NCBI GenBank assembly: GCA_900768675.1
Contig: CAAGDT010000187.1
Span: 1 to 11,303, forward strand
Source: Oscillospiraceae bacterium
Lineage (GTDB): Bacteria; Bacillota; Clostridia; Oscillospirales; Ruminococcaceae
Direction of reading: 5' to 3'
DNA length: 11,303 bases
Numbering within the stretch: position 1 is the stretch's first letter; each line of letters begins with the position of its first letter. Below, piece after piece: positions 5,414-11,303 of this stretch. The translations under genes were made by a program, and so were the position numbers. Below the pieces are notes generated by a model, which was not told the DNA's origin, did no database searches, and saw nothing but the letters and a program-made list of their open reading frames with translations.

Positions 5414-5597
5414 ATTGAATAATGAATAAAGAATAAAGAATATTGAATAATGAATAATTGTGGTGCGCCGCTCTGTTATATGTTTCTTGGGCGACGCAGA
5501 TGTGTGATGCCATTAATTTTTGTTGAAAACGCATTGTCATATTGCACAAATTTATCTGTTGAAATACAGCATTTCTCATATTCTTTTACAAAAAGTA
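5414..5597. other. non-coding gap between groEL and the glgB promoter
   Basis: No ORF with a ribosome binding site is seen. It opens with a 7-bp repeat tract, then has an imperfect inverted repeat (TGCGCCGC, about 5464-5471, against GCGACGCA, about 5493-5500, 7 of 8 paired) inside a GC-richer patch, then AT-rich sequence leading to the glgB promoter. The layout (AT-rich heptamers next to a GC-rich hairpin) could be the remnant of a dispersed non-coding repeat, which cannot be confirmed here. Confidence 0.4.
5417..5458. repeat. 7-bp tandem repeat GAATAWW
   Basis: GAATA recurs at 5417, 5424, 5431, 5438, 5445 and 5452, exactly every 7 bp, with the last two bases of each unit being A/T. Six copies. 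Too short for CRISPR. It may be a slippage-prone microsatellite or the edge of a dispersed repeat. Confidence 0.85.
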
Positions 5598-5626
5598 TTG
5601 CAGTATTTATTAATATATGATATAAT
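5598..5626 (+). promoter_or_regulatory. promoter of the glgBCD operon
   Basis: TATAAT (5621-5626) preceded by TGA (extended -10, TGnTATAAT). A weak -35, TTGCAG (5598-5603), lies 17 nt upstream. Transcription would start near 5633, giving a leader of about 75 nt before glgB. The poor -35 with a perfect extended -10 suggests an activatable or weak-to-moderate promoter. Confidence 0.75.
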
Positions 5627-5646
5627 GATAACAAATAAAGGGTGAA

Positions 5647-5676
5647 TTGTAATGTTATAACTGTAAAATATTACAA
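5647..5676. repeat. nested inverted repeats in the glgB leader (possible operator)
   Basis: TTGTAAT (5647-5653) pairs with ATTACAA (5670-5676). Inside lies TGTAA-AATA-TTACA (5662-5675), a palindrome with perfect 5-bp arms. It lies about 15-45 nt downstream of the predicted start site, a position suited to a repressor or a leader hairpin. It has the outline of a CcpA cre site (TGTAA-nCGn-TTACA) but lacks the central CG, so CcpA is doubtful. Confidence 0.4.
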
Positions 5677-5708
5677 AAAACCGTAAATTCTGAAAGGAGA
5701 CGACAGAA

Positions 5709-7880
5709 ATGGGCATTCAGATACCGGAGGAATATCAGGTTCCTCTGCATCTCTTTCACCAGGGAAACATCACCAAGGCTTATGATTTCTTCGGTTCACA
5801 TTTTACCGAGCAGAACGGAAAAAGAGGAGTAATTTTCCGTGTATGGGCGCCTAAGGCGGCTGCTGTAAGCGTTGTCGGCGATTTCAATAAATGGGACAGG
5901 GCTAGAAACCCCATGAACAAAATCAGCGACGGAGGTATCTGGGAGCTGTTCATTCCGGGACTTAAGGTTTACGATACCTACAAGTACAGCATTGAAAGCA
6001 GCTACGGTCAGGTAAAGCTAAAAGCCGACCCCTACGGCTACCACATGGAAACCCGCCCCAATACTGCCACCAAAATATACGACCTTAACGGCTACGACTG
6101 GAAGGACGGAGACTGGCGTGAGCAGATGCGCCATAAGGACGTTTATTCCGCTCCGATTAATATTTACGAGGTGCATTTAAGCTCCTGGCAGCATAAGGCA
6201 AACGAGGACGAGCTTTTCAACTACATGGAGTGTGCAAAGCAGCTTGTACCCTACGTTAAGAAAATGGGCTACACCCATATTGAGATGATGCCCGTTGCGG
6301 AGTTCCCCTTTGACGGCTCATGGGGCTATCAGGGAATAGGCTACTATGCGCCTACCTCCCGTTTCGGAACGCCCCACGATTTTATGCAGTTCATCGACTA
6401 CTGCCACCAGAACGGAATCGGCGTAATTCTCGACTGGGTTCCCGCCCATTTCCCCAAGGACGCAGCAGGTCTTTACGAGTTCGACGGTCAGTGCTGCTAC
6501 GAATACTCCGACCCGCTTAAAATGGAGCACAGAAACTGGGGTACACGAGTTTTCGACTGGGGAAAGCCCGAGGTTCAGAGCTTCCTTATCTCAAACGCAA
6601 CCTACTGGTTCGACAAATATCACGTTGACGGTCTTCGTGTTGACGCAGTTGCTTCAATGCTGTATCTGGACTACGACAGACAGGAGTGGCGACCCAACTG
6701 CCACGGCGGAAACGAGAACTTAGAAGCAATTGAGTTCTTTAAAAAGCTTAATGCGGCATTATTCGGACAATTCCCGAATATACTTATGATTGCAGAGGAG
6801 TCCACGGCTTGGCCTATGGTTACAAAGCCTGCGGACATCGGCGGTCTCGGCTTCAACTACAAGTGGAACATGGGCTGGATGAACGATATGCTCCAGTATA
6901 TGTCCATGAACCCCGAATGGCGCCCCGACCACCACAACCTGCTTACCTTCTCCTTCTACTACGCTTTCTCCGAGAACTTTATCCTCCCGATTTCCCACGA
7001 CGAGGTAGTTTACGGAAAATGCTCCATGATTGATAAGATGAGCGGTCCGAGAGAGCTGCGCTTTGCCTCCTTCCGCACCTTCCTTGCGTATATGATGGCT
7101 CACCCCGGCAAGAAGCTTATGTTTATGGGGCAGGAGTTCGCTCAGTTCAAGGAATGGAACTATAAAACGGGACTTGACTGGGACGTTCTGGAGTTCCCCG
7201 AGCATCATCAGCTCTGGGAGTACGAGCAGGCGCTCAACAAGTTCTATCTGGACAACAACCAGCTCTGGGAGGTTGATTCCGACTGGACGGGCTTCAAGTG
7301 GATTGTAAGCGACGACAACCGCAACAGTGTTATTGCTTTCCGCCGCTTCAACAAGAAGGGCGAGGAGCTTATCACGGTCTGCAACTTCCAGCCTAAAATG
7401 CACGAGGAATACAGCTTCGGCGTACCCTACTACGGCGAGTACGAGGAAGTATTCACAACCGAGGACGAGCAGTTCGGAGGCGGCGGCGTAAAGAACGGCG
7501 TTGTAAGCTCCCGCAGGCAGGATATGCACGGCGAGAAGTTCGCTATCTCCGTAAAGCTTGCTCCTATGTCCGCTATGTTCTTCAAGGTTAAGAGCGTAAA
7601 GGATTATGACGCTGAACAGGCTGCAATAAAGGCTGCTGAGGAAAAAGCGGCAAAGAAGAAGGCAGTTGCCGAAAAGAAGAAAGCAGCAGAGAAGAAAAAG
7701 GCGGCAAAGCCTGCGGCAAAAGCTGCTGCAAAGCCGAAAAAGGCAGCAGAAAAGCCCGCAGCAAAGGCTCCTGCAAAAAAAGCGGCAAAAACAGCAGCCA
7801 CCAAAACCGTAAAGTCCGCAAAAGCTCCCGAAAAGCCCGCAGAACCAAAGAAGCGGGGAAGAAAACCAAAAAGTAATTAA
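5709..7880 (+). CDS. glgB: 1,4-alpha-glucan branching enzyme with histone H1-like C-terminal tail
   Basis: 723 residues. GlgB cuts an alpha-1,4 glucan chain and rejoins it by an alpha-1,6 bond, branching glycogen in the cytoplasm. An N-terminal CBM48-like domain (about 35-125, with VIFRVWAPKAAAVSVVGDFN) precedes the GH13 barrel. The barrel shows all signature regions: DWVPAHFP, GLRVDAVA with nucleophile Asp312, IAEEST with acid/base Glu363, and SHDEV with Asp431. A beta-sandwich ends near residue 630. Residues from about 632 to 723 are extra: a tail about one third Lys and one third Ala with AAKP-type repeats, ending PKKRGRKPK, which resembles an AT-hook. Ordinary Firmicutes GlgB stops before this. 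AAAGGAG lies 9 nt before the ATG. It is first gene of glgBCD, 26 nt before glgC. The catalytic assignment is sure; the tail's role is unknown. Confidence 0.96.
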   Translation: MGIQIPEEYQVPLHLFHQGNITKAYDFFGSHFTEQNGKRGVIFRVWAPKAAAVSVVGDFNKWDRARNPMNKISDGGIWELFIPGLKVYDTYKYSIESSYGQVKLKADPYGYHMETRPNTATKIYDLNGYDWKDGDWREQMRHKDVYSAPINIYEVHLSSWQHKANEDELFNYMECAKQLVPYVKKMGYTHIEMMPVAEFPFDGSWGYQGIGYYAPTSRFGTPHDFMQFIDYCHQNGIGVILDWVPAHFPKDAAGLYEFDGQCCYEYSDPLKMEHRNWGTRVFDWGKPEVQSFLISNATYWFDKYHVDGLRVDAVASMLYLDYDRQEWRPNCHGGNENLEAIEFFKKLNAALFGQFPNILMIAEESTAWPMVTKPADIGGLGFNYKWNMGWMNDMLQYMSMNPEWRPDHHNLLTFSFYYAFSENFILPISHDEVVYGKCSMIDKMSGPRELRFASFRTFLAYMMAHPGKKLMFMGQEFAQFKEWNYKTGLDWDVLEFPEHHQLWEYEQALNKFYLDNNQLWEVDSDWTGFKWIVSDDNRNSVIAFRRFNKKGEELITVCNFQPKMHEEYSFGVPYYGEYEEVFTTEDEQFGGGGVKNGVVSSRRQDMHGEKFAISVKLAPMSAMFFKVKSVKDYDAEQAAIKAAEEKAAKKKAVAEKKKAAEKKKAAKPAAKAAAKPKKAAEKPAAKAPAKKAAKTAATKTVKSAKAPEKPAEPKKRGRKPKSN
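7602..7877 (+). other. region encoding the Lys/Ala-rich tail of GlgB
   Basis: Low-complexity purine-rich DNA encoding residues 632-723. The 89 residues from 635 contain 29 Lys and about 31 Ala, with Pro in AKP and EKP steps, and the C-terminal RGRKP at 716-720. It is in frame with the enzyme without an intervening stop. A run of seven A (7775-7781), read as GCA AAA AAA GCG, lies within it. Confidence 0.85.
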
Positions 7881-7906
7881 AATAGAAATATCGGAGGTCT
7901 AACACT

Positions 7907-9112
7907 ATGAACCATGTAAAAAAAGAATGTGTAGCAATGCTGCTGGCAGGCGGTCAGGGAAGCAGACTTTACGCCCTGACTCAGAATATGGCAAAGCCTG
8001 CCGTACCCTACGGCGGCAAGTACAGAATTATCGACTTCCCGCTTTCCAACTGCGTTAACTCGGGTATTGACACCGTAGGCGTTCTTACCCAGTACCAGCC
8101 CCTTGTGCTCAACGAGTACATAGGCAACGGTCACCCATGGGGTCTCGACCGTGTTCATGGCGGCGTTCATGTTCTCCCGCCTTATGAAACCGCTTCCGGC
8201 AAGTCCTGGTACACCGGTACAGCAAACGCAATCTATCAGAACATCAGCTTCATCGACAGATACAACCCCGAGTATGTTGCAGTACTTTCCGGCGACCATA
8301 TCTACAAGATGGACTACTCCAAGATGCTTGACTTCCACAAGAAAAAGAACGCCGAGGCTACTATTGCAGTACTTGAAGTTCCGTGGGAGGAGGCTTCCCG
8401 TTTCGGTATTATGACTGCCGACGAGGAGGGAACAATCACCGAATTTGCTGAAAAGCCGAAAGAGCCCAAGTCAAACCTTGCGTCAATGGGCGTATATATC
8501 TTCACATGGCAGACCTTAAAGCGCCACCTTATTGCAAACGAGCAGGACGAGGGCGCAACAAAGGACTTCGGTAAGAACATTATCCCCGCTATGCTGAATG
8601 AGGGCTGCAAGCTGGTTGCATACCACTTTGACGCATACTGGAAGGACGTAGGAACAATCGACAGCCTTTGGGAAGCAAATATGGACTGCCTCGACCCCAA
8701 TGTTCCCCTTGATATGTACGACCAGAAGTGGAAGATTTATTCAAGAAACCCTGTAATGCCTCCTCACTACGCAGGCCCCAACAGCAAGATTGAAAATACC
8801 ATGATTGCAGAGGGCTGCGACATCGAGGGCGAAACCGATTTCTCGGTACTTTTCGACGGCGTTACCGTTGAAGAAGGCGCAACCGTCCGTTACAGTATTA
8901 TAATGCCTAACACGGTTATCAAGAAGGGTGCAGTTGTTGAGTACTCAATCGTAGGCGAGGAATGTACAGTCGGCGAGGGCGCTCATATAGGCGAAAGACC
9001 TGAAAACGTTGAAAACAGAGATGAATGGGGCGTTGCTGTTGTCGGTCATAACGTAAAAATCTCCGACAATGCAGTTATTCCTCCCAAAGCTATGATTTCA
9101 AAGGATATGTGA
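7907..9112 (+). CDS. glgC: glucose-1-phosphate adenylyltransferase, catalytic subunit
   Basis: 401 residues. GlgC makes ADP-glucose and pyrophosphate from glucose-1-phosphate and ATP, the committed step of bacterial glycogen synthesis. The N-terminal nucleotidyltransferase domain has the full active site: GGQGSRL (15-21), KYRIIDFPLSN (38-48), SGDH with the metal-binding Asp130, EFAEKP (179-184) and WKDVGT (245-250). A left-handed beta-helix domain fills about 275-401 (hexapeptide pattern around MIAEGCDIEGETDFSVLF). GGAGG lies 9 nt before the ATG. It sits 26 nt after glgB and 28 nt before glgD, so the three share one transcript. The adjacent GlgD suggests a GlgC/GlgD hetero-oligomer as in Bacillus and Geobacillus. 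No anomalies. Confidence 0.97.
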   Translation: MNHVKKECVAMLLAGGQGSRLYALTQNMAKPAVPYGGKYRIIDFPLSNCVNSGIDTVGVLTQYQPLVLNEYIGNGHPWGLDRVHGGVHVLPPYETASGKSWYTGTANAIYQNISFIDRYNPEYVAVLSGDHIYKMDYSKMLDFHKKKNAEATIAVLEVPWEEASRFGIMTADEEGTITEFAEKPKEPKSNLASMGVYIFTWQTLKRHLIANEQDEGATKDFGKNIIPAMLNEGCKLVAYHFDAYWKDVGTIDSLWEANMDCLDPNVPLDMYDQKWKIYSRNPVMPPHYAGPNSKIENTMIAEGCDIEGETDFSVLFDGVTVEEGATVRYSIIMPNTVIKKGAVVEYSIVGEECTVGEGAHIGERPENVENRDEWGVAVVGHNVKISDNAVIPPKAMISKDM

Positions 9113-9140
9113 TTACATTACAGAAAGGAAATTAAATAAA

Positions 9141-10265
9141 ATGGCTAATATGTCTAACGTACTGGGTCTTATCTTTGCCAATATGCACGAGCTCACCGTT
9201 ACAGACCTTACTAAAAACAGAGCAATTGCGTCCGTTCCCTTCGGCGCAAGATACAGACTTATCGACTTCCCGCTTTCAAATATGGTAAATTCCGGTATTT
9301 CAAACGTGGGAATTGTAACAAAATCCAACTACCAGTCCTTACTTGACCATGTAGGCTCAGGCGACGAGTGGGACCTTTCAAGAAAGGCAGGAGGACTGCA
9401 TTTCCTCCCTCCTTACAGCAACTACGGAAACGGACTTTACAGGGGCAGACTTGAAGCCCTCGCAGGCGTAAAGCCCTTTATCGAGAAGGCTGACGCAGAA
9501 TACGTTATAATGTCCGACTGCGACTGCGTAGTAAATATGGATTTGAAGAAGGTTGTTGACTACCACGAGGAAAAGGGCGCTGATATAACAGTCGTTTACG
9601 GCAAGAAGACCTTTACTCCCGAGCAGACAAAGACCAGAACAATACTTAAGCTGAACGACCAGGGCGAGGTTTACGATGTTCTTATAAGACCCGAAATGCT
9701 GGGCTGCTTTGACGCAAGCATGAACATTTTCGTACTGTCAAAGGAATTTCTCCTTAAGATTATAAGCGAGGCTGCAAGCAGAAACCTTTACAGCTTTGAG
9801 GTTGATATTCTCCAGCACCGCCTTAAGGAATTCAAGGTATTCGGCTACCATTACGAGGGTTATTACTCTCAGATTGACGGTATCCAGGCTTACTATCAGG
9901 CGAATATGGACATAATGAACCGTGACAACCGCAAGGCGCTCTTCAACCTTGACGACCCGATTTACACAAAGGTAAGGGACGAGGCTCCTGCAAAGTACGG
10001 TATCGAAGCAAGCGCAAAATCCTCTCTTATTGCAGACGGCTGTATAGTTGAGGGTACCGTTGAAAACTCGGTACTGTTCAGAGGCGTTAAGATAGGAAAG
10101 GGAGCTGTTGTAAAGAACTGTATTTTAATGCAGGACACCGTAGTTGGCGACAAGTGCGAGCTTAACTATGTAATTGCAGACAAGAACGTAAAGGTAGGCA
10201 ATTACAAGAGCTTCGGCGGCACAATCGACTACCCTGTATTTATCAACAAGGACTCCGCAGTGTAA
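9141..10265 (+). CDS. glgD: GlgD, non-catalytic partner subunit of ADP-glucose pyrophosphorylase
   Basis: 374 residues, homologous to GlgC with a degraded active site. The GGxGxRL loop is replaced by an unrelated stretch (LGLIFANMHELTVTDL, about 8-23), and SGDH is replaced by SDCD (125-128). The fold markers ARYRLIDFPLSN (36-47) and LHFLPPY remain, as does a C-terminal beta-helix with the stretch IADGCIVEGTVENSVLF. In Firmicutes GlgD raises GlgC activity in a heteromeric complex. The ATG follows a GAAAGGAA site in a 28-nt gap after glgC. It is the last gene of the operon, and a bidirectional terminator lies directly downstream. The neighbours glgA and glgP found in Bacillus are absent here. 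Confidence 0.95.
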   Translation: MANMSNVLGLIFANMHELTVTDLTKNRAIASVPFGARYRLIDFPLSNMVNSGISNVGIVTKSNYQSLLDHVGSGDEWDLSRKAGGLHFLPPYSNYGNGLYRGRLEALAGVKPFIEKADAEYVIMSDCDCVVNMDLKKVVDYHEEKGADITVVYGKKTFTPEQTKTRTILKLNDQGEVYDVLIRPEMLGCFDASMNIFVLSKEFLLKIISEAASRNLYSFEVDILQHRLKEFKVFGYHYEGYYSQIDGIQAYYQANMDIMNRDNRKALFNLDDPIYTKVRDEAPAKYGIEASAKSSLIADGCIVEGTVENSVLFRGVKIGKGAVVKNCILMQDTVVGDKCELNYVIADKNVKVGNYKSFGGTIDYPVFINKDSAV

Positions 10266-10327
10266 AAAAATCTATAAAATCCGCCCCGTTCACAGGTTTT
10301 GCTTGTGAACGGGGCGTTTTATATTTT
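10264..10327. terminator. bidirectional terminator between glgD and the BI-1 gene
   Basis: CGCCCCGTTCACA (10282-10294) pairs perfectly with TGTGAACGGGGCG (10304-10316), a 13-bp stem extendable by two pairs. It is flanked by A-runs on the left (10264-10270, 10276-10279) and T-runs on the right (10317-10320, 10324-10327), so each strand reads a hairpin followed by T. It serves both convergent transcripts. Confidence 0.93.
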
Positions 10328-10342
10328 CGGATTGATTTGAAA

Positions 10343-11146
10343 TCAGTTATTGTTCTTAAGTTTTGAAATTAGATTAAGTATCTCAAAGTAAAGCCAGATA
10401 ATGGACATTGTAAGTCCGAAGGCAGCGCACCATTCGTACTTTTTTGGAAGCTTCTGCTCAACGGTCTTGTTGATGTTGTCGAAGTCGATAAACAGGAATA
10501 AAACCGCAAGAACAACGCCAGCCATTGAAATACCGATTGAGAGGATTGAGTTTTCTTCAACATAAGCTCTTGCGAAGGCGAAATTCGGGAAGATATAGCA
10601 CATAAGCGCAAAAAGTCCTCCTCCGATTACCCAAGCGAAAAGTATGCTGTAAACGATAGAGCGGAACTTTTGGCTTACGTTGATTTTTCCTGTAGAGAAA
10701 AGAATCTGCATAGCAAGAACAATAGAAAAGGTGAACACGCCTGCCATAAGGGCTGCGCCCCTGAACTCCTCGGTTATGTTCGCCAGAAGTGCGATTATGT
10801 AGCCGTAGGACATACAGCTAAGAGCGCCGAAAACAGGCGTTGCGGATACTACAAGCGCAGCCGCAATAGAACAGCCGATTGACATTACAAGAGCAGCAAT
10901 CGCACCTATGCTTTCGGGCATTGTGATAAACACGCATTGCTCGTATGCTTCGGGAATAAAGGGGAAGAAGTTGTGAAGCAGGAAGTCAATGCTTCCGCCC
11001 GCAATAATCATAACCATGAAGAACATACATTTTCCCGCAATACCTCTGTGGGTTGCGTGGTTTTCGTCTGTCTCTGTAATCTTAGCTAAGCGCTTGACTA
11101 CGGGATTTGCTAAATCCGAAATTTTTGCAGTTTTTTCTGCTGCCAT
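10343..11146 (-). CDS. Bax inhibitor-1/YccA-family integral membrane protein
   Basis: 267 residues, largely hydrophobic with about seven predicted membrane spans from residue 40 onward and a short cytoplasmic N-terminus. I assign it to the Bax inhibitor-1 superfamily, bacterial branch resembling COG4760. The marks are the N-terminal NPVVKRL (14-20), the polar-anchored IDFDNI (220-225), and the last span YEWCAAFGLTMSIIWLYFEI followed by LNLISKL. Bacterial relatives such as B. subtilis YetJ form a pH-sensitive calcium leak; whether this branch does so is unproven. The ATG at 11144-11146 has AAAGGAAG 7 nt upstream. It is convergent with glgD, sharing its terminator, and appears to be a single-gene unit. 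No confident promoter is seen in the 157 bases upstream. The family assignment is made from recognisable motifs only. Confidence 0.85.
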   Translation of the reverse strand: MAAEKTAKISDLANPVVKRLAKITETDENHATHRGIAGKCMFFMVMIIAGGSIDFLLHNFFPFIPEAYEQCVFITMPESIGAIAALVMSIGCSIAAALVVSATPVFGALSCMSYGYIIALLANITEEFRGAALMAGVFTFSIVLAMQILFSTGKINVSQKFRSIVYSILFAWVIGGGLFALMCYIFPNFAFARAYVEENSILSIGISMAGVVLAVLFLFIDFDNINKTVEQKLPKKYEWCAAFGLTMSIIWLYFEILNLISKLKNNN

Positions 11147-11303
11147 AATAAATCTTCCTTTCTTATTTGATTTATGTTAAACCTCTCGGTTTAAATAACG
11201 ATTTTTATTAAGGCAATACCGCATAATTATTGTCGTGCGACCCCGCTGTCAGATTTTTCGTCAGATTGTACTAATTGAGCGCAGGCGGGCCGGTCTGTCG
11301 GTC
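11147..11303. other. non-coding right edge upstream of the BI-1 gene
   Basis: No supported gene. A perfect 7-bp hairpin (TTAAACC-TCTC-GGTTTAA, 11177-11194) lies in the BI-1 leader. Further right is a GC-richer block (from about 11233) with an 8-bp direct repeat GTCAGATT at 11248 and 11260. The change in composition against the AT-rich leader could mark the start of a dispersed repeat or another unit cut by the window edge. Confidence 0.4.

Noticed and set aside
5417..5458. Possible CRISPR array or origin iterons
   Set aside because: Units are only 7 bp with no spacers, the copy number is six, and no replication or cas gene is nearby.
6759..7529. 256-codon frame antisense to glgB
   Set aside because: It overlaps catalytic codons of a certain gene on the other strand. 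No initiation signal or recognisable domain.
11195..11265. Minus-strand promoter for the BI-1 gene (CTGACA with a -10 near ATAATT, or TTGCCT with TTAAAC)
   Set aside because: The -35 of the first is good but the -10 matches are weak for both, so neither was annotated.

Overview
The window looks like chromosome of a low-GC Gram-positive anaerobe of the class Clostridia, most likely the Ruminococcus/Oscillospiraceae group. This rests on strong AGGAGG-type ribosome binding sites, sigma-A promoters with 17-18 nt spacers, TTG starts, a CIRCE-controlled groESL operon, a Firmicutes-type glgB-glgC-glgD cluster and U-tailed hairpin terminators. The genus is an inference from style, not from a marker gene. 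No mobile element, CRISPR array, tRNA or rRNA was found.

Left part, minus strand (1-2444). An alpha/beta hydrolase runs off the left edge and starts from a TTG at 707 behind a near-perfect promoter. To its right, reading leftward, is a cluster of four small or unusual genes of unknown function. They encode a 76-aa protein, a 105-aa protein with a TTG start, a 266-aa acidic protein built on 17 consecutive heptads and ending in a CPxCG motif, and a 45-aa hydrophobic protein that overlaps the previous gene by 14 nt. The cluster ends in a terminator at about 820-849. It is the least explained part of the window.

Middle, plus strand (2573-5413). A YfcE/MJ0936-type metallophosphoesterase has its own promoter and terminator. 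Then comes groES-groEL, with a sigma-A promoter, two overlapping CIRCE operators in the leader and a UUCG-loop terminator. The 5414-5708 gap holds a short 7-bp repeat tract and the glgB promoter and leader.

Right part (5598-10327, plus; 10343-11146, minus). glgB-glgC-glgD form an operon for glycogen synthesis. GlgC makes ADP-glucose, GlgD is its catalytically degenerate partner subunit, and GlgB adds alpha-1,6 branches. glgA and glgP are not in the window. GlgB carries a striking C-terminal tail of about 90 residues, rich in Lys and Ala like histone H1 and ending in an AT-hook-like RGRKPK. A bidirectional terminator separates glgD from a convergent Bax inhibitor-1/YccA-family membrane protein. 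The last 140 bases are non-coding, with a hairpin and a short direct repeat, and may include the edge of a dispersed repeat.

The best candidates for something undescribed are the four-gene small-protein cluster and the H1-like tail on GlgB.
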